Positions 46,501 through 54,568 of a stretch of DNA of 64,000 nucleotides are shown here, piece after piece. A model generated the notes under the pieces. The model ran no database searches, was not told where the DNA came from, and saw only the letters and a program-made list of their open reading frames with translations. Origin of the DNA: Mucilaginibacter glaciei (lineage in GTDB: Bacteria > Bacteroidota > Bacteroidia > Sphingobacteriales > Sphingobacteriaceae); assembly GCF_014773245.1 (NCBI RefSeq), contig NZ_JACWMX010000006.1, positions 1 to 64,000 of the forward strand, in the 5' to 3' direction. Made by a program: the position numbers and the translations under genes. How positions within the stretch are numbered: the stretch's first letter is position 1; every line of letters starts with the position of its first letter.

Positions 46501-47581
46501 GTACACTGCACCGCGTACCGATGTGGAAACCATGGTGGCCGATATTTGGAAAAAGCACCTGGGTATCGACAAAATTGGTATTTACGACAACTTTTTTGAG
46601 TTGGGCGGCCACTCGCTCATTGCTGTGAAGGTGATGGCCAATATTGAAAAAGAAACCGGCAGGCGTTTACCGCTGGCTATACTTTTTGAGAATTCTACTA
46701 TCGAAAAGCTGTCGCTTACCCTGCAAATGGATGGTAAATCGGTAACTTGGGATTCCTTAGTGCCTATTAAGCCTAAAGGCAGTAAAACGCCTATCTATAT
46801 TGTTCATGGGGCCGGTTTAAATGTGTTGTTATTTAACACGCTGGCCATGCACATGGACCCCGACCAGCCTGTTTATGGCATGCAGGCAAAAGGGTTGAAC
46901 GGTGTTGATGAACCGCTTAACCGGATCGAAGATATTGCAGCGCACTACATCTCGTCGATAAGGGTGCAAAACCCAAATGGCCCCTATGCACTGGCCGGGT
47001 TCTCATTTGGTGGTATCATAGCCTTTGAAATGGCCCGCCAGATGGAAGCTTTAAACCTGGAGGTGCAGATGCTGGCCATGTTTGATACTTACGCTTACCG
47101 TACGCCGTTTTATGATTCGCCATTGGTGCAGTATTACAAACGCGGTATGTATGTAGCCCGGCGTTTATGGTATTCGCTTACGTTTAAAGAGGGTTTCCAA
47201 AAAACTATCGAACGCCGCGGCAGATCTTTACAACGGATAGCCACCCGCATATTATGGAAATTAAAGGCTGGCAAACAGGAAGATGAACAGATTGGCTTTT
47301 TTGGCTACTCGAATAAGATTGACGAGATGAACGATATTGCCCAGATGCACTACCGCATCCAGCCTTATAATATAGAGGTAGAACTTTTCAGGGCAGAGAC
47401 GCATTCCTTTTACCTGGATGATTTCGAATACATGGGCTGGAAACCTTACGCGCTAAAAGGTGTAAACGTTCATCGCATACCGGGCGAGCATAACTCGATA
47501 TTTAAGGCACCTAACGATAAGATCTTCGCGGAGATACTACAGGAACGGCTGAATGCGATGGCCAATAAAAAATCCAGGTAG
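43535..47581 (+). CDS. NRPS: condensation-adenylation-carrier-thioesterase
   Basis: A 1348-residue terminal module. The condensation domain (about 25-450) has an intact catalytic motif HHIVCDG. The adenylation domain (about 470-985) has LYTSGSTGMPKG, NVYGPTETT and TPNGKVDKKAL; its hand-read code is DILQIGVIWK, eight of ten positions identical to a known glycine code. The carrier domain (FFELGGHSLIAVK) and a type I thioesterase (about 1080-1345; nucleophile GFSFGG, catalytic His in GEHNSIF) follow. Translation appears to start at a TTG two bases after the upstream stop; no better start exists near the condensation domain. It should condense the aminated intermediate from the hybrid protein with glycine or a similar residue and release the product by hydrolysis or cyclisation. 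Confidence 0.93.
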   Translation: MDSNSLNYELSSVEFDPFAGPGISLVAPATESQVEIWTSCLIGGSDANCAYNESVSLQLNGPFDKPAMLKALQALSDRHEALRSVFSADGKQICVYHNPEISIGYHDLTAYNADQNKLFIKNFARQNAITPMDLVNGPLFKTSILKLSGQEHYVTLLAHHIVCDGWSIGVMLQDLSKLYTAYAIGTQPILPPAPAFSEYALEESKLSEEAEYKAAEAYWLNSFKGSNHLLNVPVDNPRPALRNFKSQRADFGLDAPFVDEIKKMGRKAGASFVTTLMTAFEIFLQQITGQEEIIIGLPAAGQSAMGNYGLVGHCVNLLALRSQPDGEKPFIDYLKVRKSQVLDAYDNQQYTFGTLLKNLNIPRDASRLPLVPVVFNIDIGMDEGVSFKGLQHQYINNAREYETFEIFLNITDNKGPLTLEWSYNSQLFEAATIARMMGEFKHLLHELVKAPETLIGKLPLMHSAELFEKLKTWNNTKADYPKGKPLHQIISEVAGKNPGSIAIKFHQDELTYKQLNEKANQLAALLISSGVKPGDKVGISLDRYAELVVALLAIIKSGAVYIPLDPAFPLNRINYMLADSAAVVLLTSQKYKGQYQSNAKEILLEDVLPTLDQYPVTDPEVSVSGDDLIYILYTSGSTGMPKGVQIAHYNVVNFLYSMQKEPGMTAADKLLAVTTISFDIAGLELFLPLITGAQIVIADPAQAKDGYALLDIIKQENITVMQATPYTWRIMLESGWEQERIKVICGGEALPMDLATRILGRASSLWNVYGPTETTIWSTLKEIKAGDKSISIGKPIANTGVYVLDKFMNPMAPGAAGELYISGDGVGKGYLNQPDLTKEKFVIDIFGNQPNAKMYRTGDLATFTPNGELNYISRIDAQVKIRGYRIETGEIEFNLAKDPDIKQVVVLARPDSNGVDKLVAYIALTDDTKGHDFNECINFWRNLLRGSVPDYMVPDNFIQVFEMPLTPNGKVDKKALAQTGAIPTESVNQYTAPRTDVETMVADIWKKHLGIDKIGIYDNFFELGGHSLIAVKVMANIEKETGRRLPLAILFENSTIEKLSLTLQMDGKSVTWDSLVPIKPKGSKTPIYIVHGAGLNVLLFNTLAMHMDPDQPVYGMQAKGLNGVDEPLNRIEDIAAHYISSIRVQNPNGPYALAGFSFGGIIAFEMARQMEALNLEVQMLAMFDTYAYRTPFYDSPLVQYYKRGMYVARRLWYSLTFKEGFQKTIERRGRSLQRIATRILWKLKAGKQEDEQIGFFGYSNKIDEMNDIAQMHYRIQPYNIEVELFRAETHSFYLDDFEYMGWKPYALKGVNVHRIPGEHNSIFKAPNDKIFAEILQERLNAMANKKSR

Positions 47582-48342
47582 TGACCGGTAAGGTTTATAA
47601 TACTTTTTTAGGCGACGTGCTATGGCAGGTTGCCCACCCTGTTACACCGCCCCTTACTGAAAACGAAGTACACGTCTGGCAGATCCGCATTGGCGAAAAT
47701 CTGGAACTGTTGCACAATTTTTCCGCTCTGCTCAATCAATCGGAAAAACAGAGGGGTAGCAAGTACCTGCAACAATGCGACCGCGACCGGTTTGTAATAA
47801 GCCGTGGGGCGCAGCGGGTTATCCTGGCCAAATACCTAAACACAGATGCTGCACGGATGGAGTTTGCCCTGGGCGAAAACAAAAAACCTTACATCGCTAC
47901 GCCAGCCGGCAGCCAATTACAGTTTAATGTTTCCCACTCCGGTGATTGGATCCTGATAGCAGTATCTCAACTACATGTGGGTTCCGATCTTGAATATGTC
48001 GACGCTGAGTTCCACTTTGACGATATCTTGCCCGAGCATTTTAGCAGTGAAGAAATATCGTACATCAACGAACGGGATAAAACAAAACGTTTTTACCAAT
48101 TGTGGACTCGTAAAGAGGCGTTATTAAAAGCAACGGGGCAAGGTTTAGGTGAGCACTTACAGATGACACCGGCTTTAGATGGCGTACATGGTATCCACCC
48201 TTCACTTGTAGGAAATAACGCCGACTGGGTAACCCAAACCTTCAACTTGGCAGATAATTATATTGGTAGCATCACAGTTGAAGGTAATGCCGCCCGGTTA
48301 CAATTTTGGAGGATCGATTTTAGTGGGATTATCTTTTACTAA
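47581..48342 (+). CDS. Sfp-type 4'-phosphopantetheinyl transferase
   Basis: A 253-residue enzyme that transfers phosphopantetheine from CoA onto carrier domains. Signature residues are VGSDLEYVD (magnesium-binding Asp and Glu) and LWTRKEALLKATGQGL. The N-terminal half carries RFVISRGAQRVILAKYL and FNVSHSGDWILIAVS, as in Sfp-type proteins. The GTG start shares its G with the last base of the NRPS stop codon (TAGTG), so translation is coupled and the enzyme is dedicated to the cluster's three carrier domains. The 3' end overlaps the convergent phospholipase-like gene by 45 bp. Confidence 0.93.
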   Translation: MTGKVYNTFLGDVLWQVAHPVTPPLTENEVHVWQIRIGENLELLHNFSALLNQSEKQRGSKYLQQCDRDRFVISRGAQRVILAKYLNTDAARMEFALGENKKPYIATPAGSQLQFNVSHSGDWILIAVSQLHVGSDLEYVDAEFHFDDILPEHFSSEEISYINERDKTKRFYQLWTRKEALLKATGQGLGEHLQMTPALDGVHGIHPSLVGNNADWVTQTFNLADNYIGSITVEGNAARLQFWRIDFSGIIFY

Positions 48343-49629
48343 AGAAATCAGCGTATCCTGCGGCATGGGTGTAATATTTTTGATCTGCTTTAAAAAAACA
48401 CTTGTTTTTGCCCAACGCTCGGGGTGGTCTGTTAGTATTAGCTTAGCCGTATCTGCATGGTTAAAATAATTAACGATGTTGTTTTTTAAATCCGGGGTGA
48501 TGTTTTTGTAATTCTGTTTATTTAGCTTTTCTAATAATTTAGAATAGGTATTGTCCGCCAGCGGATACTCGCCTAAATGGGTTGGCTTACCGGTATCAAA
48601 GTCAATATCAGGTAATTGAAAGCCCGGTTGCCCAACATCTGCAAGAGCGGCTTGGTAGTTTTGTGATATGGCTATAAATCCTTGTGCAAATAGCTTTAAA
48701 CCCTCATTGCCCGGCGATACAAATTTCAGATTCTTAAGCGGGCCAACTTTAGGCAGTATGCTAATTAAAAAAACGGCAGCGCGGGCAAAGAATTTTGACT
48801 GCTTGTGTTCTTTGCCAAACTCCAGATTGTATGAACGCTTACTTAAGCGATACTTAAACTTTTTTGCCGTCATACCAGGGTGCAGTTTTTCTATTTCGCT
48901 TTGATTTGATTTATAGGCCGATTTGGTTAACAGGGGGAATAAATTACGTACCCCCCAGCGCATGGTGTTGATATCGCCATTGATATTTGAAAATATCGAG
49001 CCCAATTGTAACCCATAGGTTTCATAAAAAGCCCGTTCCAAAACCGGTACAGATATATTAAAACCAATAAAATCATGATACCCTTCTGATGTATAATTGC
49101 CCTGGCCAATTTGCAAAACATCATAGGTGAACTCCATGCGGCTGTGCGAACTGTGGTCGTCGTTATAGGTAACTACATTGCCGAACTTTTTCTTTAACTC
49201 GGGGTAGATGATCGGCACATTTAAGTTCGTAGACATGGAATGGCCGTATTTATCGGCCATATAGTGCGACATAGCACCCAACGCAAAAGCATATTCGTTT
49301 AAATTACTTGCATCCTTTATAAGGGCCTCTACAAAATCTCCACTACGAACGTAGTGCACCAAATCGGTAAAAATGGCGTTGCCAAAAGGCATGTAACCCA
49401 TATCTGCTACAATACTGCCGCCATAAGCAAAAGAATGTGCCAGCAGCAGGTCCTCACGCGTAGCATCCGGATATTTTTGTTTGAGTAAAGGGATGGTTAC
49501 CTGTTTCCAGGAAGCATCTATAATAGCCTCGTGCGCTAATATTGAATAGGCGTTTGATGTAAGGCCTGCAAATAAAAATAAAGTTGTAAGAACTATAGAT
49601 CTGAAAATATAATTAACGCTCGTTTGCAT
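48298..49629 (-). CDS. Secreted zinc-dependent phospholipase C-like protein
   Basis: A 443-residue protein resembling the zinc-dependent phospholipase C/S1-P1 nuclease-like group. The signal peptide is about 1-28 (TSNAYS). Candidate metal ligands occur in ILAHEAIIDASW, TDLVHYVRSGDF, ALGAMSHYMADKYGHS and NDDHSSHSRMEFTYD, a histidine/aspartate-rich pattern typical of the fold. The C-terminal 200 residues are less conserved and not recognised. It is a single gene converging on the NRPS cluster and overlapping it by 45 bp, so it probably marks the cluster's boundary. Substrate unknown. Confidence 0.75.
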   Translation of the reverse strand: MQTSVNYIFRSIVLTTLFLFAGLTSNAYSILAHEAIIDASWKQVTIPLLKQKYPDATREDLLLAHSFAYGGSIVADMGYMPFGNAIFTDLVHYVRSGDFVEALIKDASNLNEYAFALGAMSHYMADKYGHSMSTNLNVPIIYPELKKKFGNVVTYNDDHSSHSRMEFTYDVLQIGQGNYTSEGYHDFIGFNISVPVLERAFYETYGLQLGSIFSNINGDINTMRWGVRNLFPLLTKSAYKSNQSEIEKLHPGMTAKKFKYRLSKRSYNLEFGKEHKQSKFFARAAVFLISILPKVGPLKNLKFVSPGNEGLKLFAQGFIAISQNYQAALADVGQPGFQLPDIDFDTGKPTHLGEYPLADNTYSKLLEKLNKQNYKNITPDLKNNIVNYFNHADTAKLILTDHPERWAKTSVFLKQIKNITPMPQDTLISLVKDNPTKIDPPKL

Positions 49630-49732
49630 CGAATTCTGTAGAAATTTAGGATATAACCTAATGATAAAGTTAAAGTTTGAAATTACATAAACACCTTTAA
49701 AAATGTTACGAAAAAGCTACATTAAATAGCAA

Positions 49733-49755
49733 AGCCTCCCGGGTTTCGGGAGGCT
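49733..49755 (-). terminator. Terminator after gap
   Basis: A perfect 9-bp inverted repeat (AGCCTCCCG at 49733-49741, CGGGAGGCT at 49747-49755) lies 28 bp beyond the GAPDH stop codon. On the minus strand it is followed by TTTGCTATTT, an acceptable terminator tail. Confidence 0.75.
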
Positions 49756-49782
49756 CTGCAAATATAAAAAGGGTATTTGAAA

Positions 49783-50784
<1,002 letters not shown>

Positions 50785-51633
50785 TTAATTTTTATTAGAA
50801 TAATATGATAGTAAGTTATTTATAGGTTCTTTGATTATCCCCGCTATTTTAACACCAGCACTTTCGGCATTCTCCTGCAGGCAATCCTGAAAATTAAATG
50901 CCACCGACCCTGCAAAATGCACGGGCATATCCGGGTGTTGCTTTTGCAATGGTAATATACAGGTATCAATAAGCTTACCAAAGCCGGTTTTAATTATGGT
51001 TTGAAGGTAAACATCATCTCTATTGTCCAGGTAAAAATCACTGAACGAACTAAGAAACAAAGCAGGTTGTTTTTGGCGGTAAACTTTTTCTAATAGGGTT
51101 TTGCGGTCGGCATCATAACGCCCCTCAAATTTTTTGCGCAGGTTAAGCGGCATGGTTTCGCTCATAAAACTCTTAATCAGCTGTCGGCCAAGCCAGTTAC
51201 CGCTACCTTCATCGGCGAGGATGTAACCCAAACCAAAATTATTAGGGGTTACTTTTTTACCATCGTACCAGGCCGCGTTTGAGCCGCTTGCACAGATGCT
51301 CACTATACCGGGGTTATTTTTGCAGCAAGCAATAGCGGCTGCCTCAATGTCATGCCCTACAGTCACTTTGGCGAATTTAAAGAAACCGGAAAATGCATTA
51401 TGAATAACCTGTTGCAAATCATCAGATGAAGCGCCCGCACCATAAAAATAGATGCGCCTGATCTCTTCGGCATGGTGGATAAGATTGATGTTTTTATTAA
51501 GGATCTGGGTAATGTATTTTTCGTCGTTAAAATAGGGATTAATAGCGTTTGTATTAAACGAGGCTACCGTACGGCCTTTAAAAGACAGCCGCCAACCCGC
51601 ATTATTTGATCCACTATATACAACTGCAATCAT
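50785..51633 (-). CDS. BadF/BadG-family (GlcNAc kinase-like) protein with altered phosphate motif
   Basis: A 282-residue member of the BadF/BadG/BcrA/BcrD ASKHA family, often annotated N-acetylglucosamine kinase in Bacteroidetes. Family blocks visible are YFYGAGASSDDLQQVIHNAF, NNPGIVSICASGSNAAWYDG, GYILADEGSGNWLGRQLIKSFM and MPVHFAGSVAFNFQDCLQENAES. The N-terminal phosphate-1 loop, normally DSGSTKTDW in these proteins, reads YSGSNNAGW here: the Asp and the Lys-Thr pair are gone. Kinase activity is therefore doubtful. It sits between pfkA and gapA, with one base and 6 bp of spacing, which hints at a sugar-linked binding or regulatory role. The function is not certain. Confidence 0.8.
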   Translation of the reverse strand: MIAVVYSGSNNAGWRLSFKGRTVASFNTNAINPYFNDEKYITQILNKNINLIHHAEEIRRIYFYGAGASSDDLQQVIHNAFSGFFKFAKVTVGHDIEAAAIACCKNNPGIVSICASGSNAAWYDGKKVTPNNFGLGYILADEGSGNWLGRQLIKSFMSETMPLNLRKKFEGRYDADRKTLLEKVYRQKQPALFLSSFSDFYLDNRDDVYLQTIIKTGFGKLIDTCILPLQKQHPDMPVHFAGSVAFNFQDCLQENAESAGVKIAGIIKEPINNLLSYYSNKN

Positions 51634-52620
51634 TTATATTGACAATATTTCTGACATCTGCATCAAATCATCCTCTAACTTAAATTGGTGATGATTGAGC
51701 GCCTCTTCCAGGCTTGTCAATTTTATATGGTTGGCTTCGAGCCCTACCATCATTTGTGTTTTACCTGCAATCAGCGCGTTTACGGCTGCAAAACCCAGGC
51801 GGCTGCCCAGTATCCTGTCAAATGCCGATGGGCTGCCCCCACGCTGCAGGTGGCCTAATATAGTAACTTTTATATCGTAAAACTTAACCTGTTTTTTTAC
51901 CGCTTCGGCCACATCATACACACCGCCGCTTTTATCGCCTTCGGCAACAATTACAATGCTTGATGACTTTTTGTTGTATTGCCCTGCCTTTAAATTCTCA
52001 ATTAAATGCTCTATAGCCGTAGCGCGTTCTGGGAGTAAAATAGCTTCGGCACCGCAAGAGATACCTGCGCGTAAGGCTATCGCCCCCGAATCACGCCCCA
52101 TTACTTCGATGAAAAACAAACGATCGTGCGCATCGGCCGTATCGCGGATCTTATCGATCGCTTCGATAACGGTGTTCGTAGCGGTGTCAAACCCAAGTGT
52201 GTAGGTTGATCCGTAAAGATCGTTATCAATAGTACCCGGTACGCCCAGTACAGAAATGTCAGGATATTTTTTAGAGAAACGCAAAGCACCGGTAAAAGTG
52301 CCGTCGCCGCCAATCACTACAATGCCATCAATTCCCTGTGATTTTAAGTTCTGGTAAGCTAACTCCATACCTTCGTCGCTCCTGAAAGGTAAACAACGTG
52401 CTGTTTTGAGTATGGTACCGCCCAGGTTTAGTATGTTACTTACCGAGCGGGTGCTCATATCGTACATATTATTGTCAATAAGCCCCTGGTAACCCTGGCG
52501 AACACCCACAACTTCTAAACCGTTATATATGCCCGTACGTACTACCGCGCGGATGCATGGGTTCATGCCGGGTGCATCGCCACCTGAAGTAAGAACTGCT
52601 ATTTTTGAAATTTTATGCAT
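51634..52620 (-). CDS. pfkA: ATP-dependent 6-phosphofructokinase
   Basis: A 328-residue cytoplasmic kinase making fructose 1,6-bisphosphate. Motifs: ATP-binding SKIAVLTSGGDAPGMN, GGDGTFTGA (the Gly after GGD indicates ATP rather than pyrophosphate use), the catalytic PGTIDNDL, RDSGAIALRAG and LGHLQRGGSPSAFDR. A longer start nine codons upstream exists, but the ATG at 52620 gives the usual length and puts MHKISKIAVLTSGG at the N-terminus. It leads the pfkA-badF-gapA operon and is divergent from the Nudix-type regulator, 126 bp apart. Confidence 0.95.
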   Translation of the reverse strand: MHKISKIAVLTSGGDAPGMNPCIRAVVRTGIYNGLEVVGVRQGYQGLIDNNMYDMSTRSVSNILNLGGTILKTARCLPFRSDEGMELAYQNLKSQGIDGIVVIGGDGTFTGALRFSKKYPDISVLGVPGTIDNDLYGSTYTLGFDTATNTVIEAIDKIRDTADAHDRLFFIEVMGRDSGAIALRAGISCGAEAILLPERATAIEHLIENLKAGQYNKKSSSIVIVAEGDKSGGVYDVAEAVKKQVKFYDIKVTILGHLQRGGSPSAFDRILGSRLGFAAVNALIAGKTQMMVGLEANHIKLTSLEEALNHHQFKLEDDLMQMSEILSI

Positions 52621-52746
52621 CTTTACGCGAAGTAGATTTGTAGGCACGAATATAGTGTGTCAGATTTACACCATTAAATTTATTTATTTTTTTTTGGATA
52701 TAGATTTAACGGTATATATTTAAAGAATTATATAATCTATCAACTC

Positions 52747-53451
52747 TTGGAAGTAAAGTTACCTACATTTGACTCAGTATTCTCCATTGACTGTGTAATA
52801 TTTGGATTTGAGGCCGGCGAGCTTAAGATATTGCTTATTGAGCGTAACGAAGAACCTTTTAAAGATTGGCTGGCTTTGCCCGGCTACATTGTAGAGCAAG
52901 ACGAAAGTATTGACAATGCCGCAGAGCGGATACTTTATGAACTGACCGGCCTGCGCGACCTGCATATGCAGCAGTTTCATACCTTTGGCGAGGTTAACCG
53001 CCACCCGCAGGGCCGGGTAATTACCGTTGCCTATTACGCGCTGATACGTATTAATGGCCAAAAAGAAGTAAAGCCGGTAACCCAGTATGCTAAAAGCGCA
53101 TTCTGGCATCCGGTTAATGATTTGCCTAAACTGGCATTTGACCACAGCGAGATCTTTACCACAGGATTTAACAAAATAAAACGCCGTTTAAATTACCAGC
53201 CGATAGCGTTTGAGTTGCTGCCCGAGAAATTCACCCTTACGCAGTTGCAATCGCTGTATGAAGCAGTGATGAACAAGAAATTGGATAAAAGGAACTTCCG
53301 TAAAAAGATGCTGAGCTACGGTTTTCTGAAAGAACTTGACGAGAAGCAAAAGGGGGTATCGTACCGCGCAGCTAAATTGTACAAGTTCGACAGAAGGAAA
53401 TACACCAAGATCTTCCAGAATGATCTGATAGCAGATAAAGCGGGCGTTTAA
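52747..53451 (+). CDS. Nudix-fold transcriptional regulator (NrtR/AraR-like), degenerate Nudix box
   Basis: A 234-residue protein with an N-terminal Nudix fold (about 10-140; CVIFGFEAGELKILLIERNEEPFKDWLALPGYIVEQDES) and a C-terminal winged helix (about 150-225; FTLTQLQSLYEAVMNKKLDKRNFRKKML). This is the NrtR layout, used by Bacteroidetes also for sugar regulators such as AraR. The Nudix box is broken: the conserved Gly is Tyr, and REUxEE reads RILYEL, losing two catalytic glutamates. It is therefore likely a ligand sensor, not a hydrolase. The start is TTG; no ATG lies nearby upstream. Being divergent from pfkA suggests it regulates that operon, but this is inference. The 3' end overlaps the Fur-family gene by 4 bp. 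Confidence 0.85.
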   Translation: MEVKLPTFDSVFSIDCVIFGFEAGELKILLIERNEEPFKDWLALPGYIVEQDESIDNAAERILYELTGLRDLHMQQFHTFGEVNRHPQGRVITVAYYALIRINGQKEVKPVTQYAKSAFWHPVNDLPKLAFDHSEIFTTGFNKIKRRLNYQPIAFELLPEKFTLTQLQSLYEAVMNKKLDKRNFRKKMLSYGFLKELDEKQKGVSYRAAKLYKFDRRKYTKIFQNDLIADKAGV

Positions 53452-53897
53452 GCCCTTGCAGGATTTTTTTTATCGCACCTAGGGCATAAACCCGACGCAT
53501 AAAGCGTGAAATCTTCGGCTCTAAAACCTGCGGGGAGCGTAATGGCCGGCAAGGTAAGTTCATTTAAACAGTAAACGTTTTTGCAACCTGTGCAATTAAA
53601 ATGCAAATGCTCATCGTGGTGATGGTTGGCCCCGCAATCCGAATGGCAAACCGCGTAATTGGCCGTGCCATTTAAATCAAAAACCTTATGGATAATGCCC
53701 TTCTCTTCAAACACATTCAGGATACGGTAAAGTGTAACACGATCGATATCATTCATCACGCTTTCCAGGTCGGGTTGCGATGTAGCCGTATTTTTGGAGT
53801 ACATCATTGACAATACCCTTAACCGCGGAGCCGTTTTTTTGAGCTGATGCTTATCCAGCAGATCCTCAAATTGGTAATTGTTTTTCACTGATGCCAT
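53448..53897 (-). CDS. Fur-family metalloregulator
   Basis: A 149-residue Fur-superfamily repressor. The DNA-binding N-terminus contains HQLKKTAPRLRVLSMMYSKNTATSQPDLESVM and IDRVTLYRILNVFEEKGIIHKV. The metal-binding C-terminus has HSDCGANHHHDEHLHFNC, the structural zinc pairs CTGC and CPRC, and extra histidines. Zinc (Zur-like) or iron sensing cannot be separated by reading alone; the adjacent MerC-domain gene and the histidine-rich region suggest zinc. It lies 15 bp downstream of the MerC-domain gene in the same direction, so the two are likely cotranscribed and autoregulated through the palindrome upstream. Confidence 0.92.
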   Translation of the reverse strand: MASVKNNYQFEDLLDKHQLKKTAPRLRVLSMMYSKNTATSQPDLESVMNDIDRVTLYRILNVFEEKGIIHKVFDLNGTANYAVCHSDCGANHHHDEHLHFNCTGCKNVYCLNELTLPAITLPAGFRAEDFTLYASGLCPRCDKKNPARA

Positions 53898-53912
53898 GCT
53901 GTAAATATAAGG

Positions 53913-54350
53913 TTAAGCGGCTATATTATCATGATTATGCGGGTGTGGGTGCGAATGCTTTACATGCAAAAAGCTATCTCCCGATGGGCAGGTACCCGCG
54001 TATTTATAGTTAAAGAAGTGGGCAACCGCAATGGTAAAGCCCCCAATGGGTACAACAATGGCTTCTAACCAGCCCCTGATAAAAATGTGGCCCAATATAA
54101 TGGTGGCAAAGCCAATAACTAATAACATCAAAGGCAAAGGCCTGCGGTGCGATTTGAAATAAGAGCCGCCAATGGCCGATATCCCAATGATCAGCGCCAG
54201 AGTTATCATCGACCACTCTACCCAGGGATTAGCCAAAAAGCCGAGGCCCAGAATAGGCAAACTGGTAAAGAAAACCGGCACCGCTGCGCAATGGATAGCA
54301 CAAAGTGTAGAAGCCGTCATCCCGATATTATCCAGTTTTAATAATTTCAT
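53913..54350 (-). CDS. MerC-domain membrane protein
   Basis: A 145-residue inner-membrane protein with four hydrophobic helices. The MerC hallmark CAIHCAAVPVF lies at the start of helix 1, and the C-terminus is histidine-rich (HVKHSHPHPHNHDN), suggesting metal binding. The ATG at 54350 is chosen because it gives the MKLLKLDNIGMTAS start usual for these proteins; a longer frame of 21 residues upstream would run through the candidate operator. Its place before a Fur-family regulator suggests a role in metal, perhaps zinc, transport rather than mercury resistance; no merA, merT or merP is nearby. Confidence 0.85.
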   Translation of the reverse strand: MKLLKLDNIGMTASTLCAIHCAAVPVFFTSLPILGLGFLANPWVEWSMITLALIIGISAIGGSYFKSHRRPLPLMLLVIGFATIILGHIFIRGWLEAIVVPIGGFTIAVAHFFNYKYAGTCPSGDSFLHVKHSHPHPHNHDNIAA

Positions 54351-54367
54351 CGCCGCAAATATATAGT

Positions 54368-54388
54368 AAATGCAACAATATTTCATTT
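54368..54388. promoter_or_regulatory. Candidate Fur/Zur box
   Basis: A 21-bp imperfect palindrome with arms AAATG (54368-54372) and CATTT (54384-54388); 8 of 10 pairs are complementary around a central A. It lies 18 bp upstream of the MerC-domain start, in the right place and size for a Fur-superfamily operator. The cognate repressor is encoded one gene downstream. Confidence 0.6.
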
Positions 54389-54488
54389 GTAAATTAAAAC
54401 AGGAGGGTATCATTATAAATTCTTACATTAAATCAACAAAGTTGCAATGAGTTTATTAGGCTTGCCTTAATTTACCCCACACACAAAA

Positions 54489-54515
54489 AAGCCCTATACA
54501 AAAAGTATAGGGCTT
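54489..54515 (-). terminator. Terminator after the GH12 gene
   Basis: A perfect 11-bp inverted repeat (AAGCCCTATAC at 54489-54499 and GTATAGGGCTT at 54505-54515) with a 5-nt loop. On the minus strand it is followed by six T residues, a strong intrinsic terminator about 54 bp beyond the GH12 stop. Confidence 0.85.
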
Positions 54516-54568
54516 AATTGAATGAGCGGTTGCCGCCGTGATGATGGCGGACGAGGCTGTGTTGCAGA

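Noticed and set aside
53913-54413. Mercury resistance (mer) operon
   Set aside because: Only a MerC-domain protein is present; merA, merT, merP and merR are absent and the neighbour is a Fur-family regulator.
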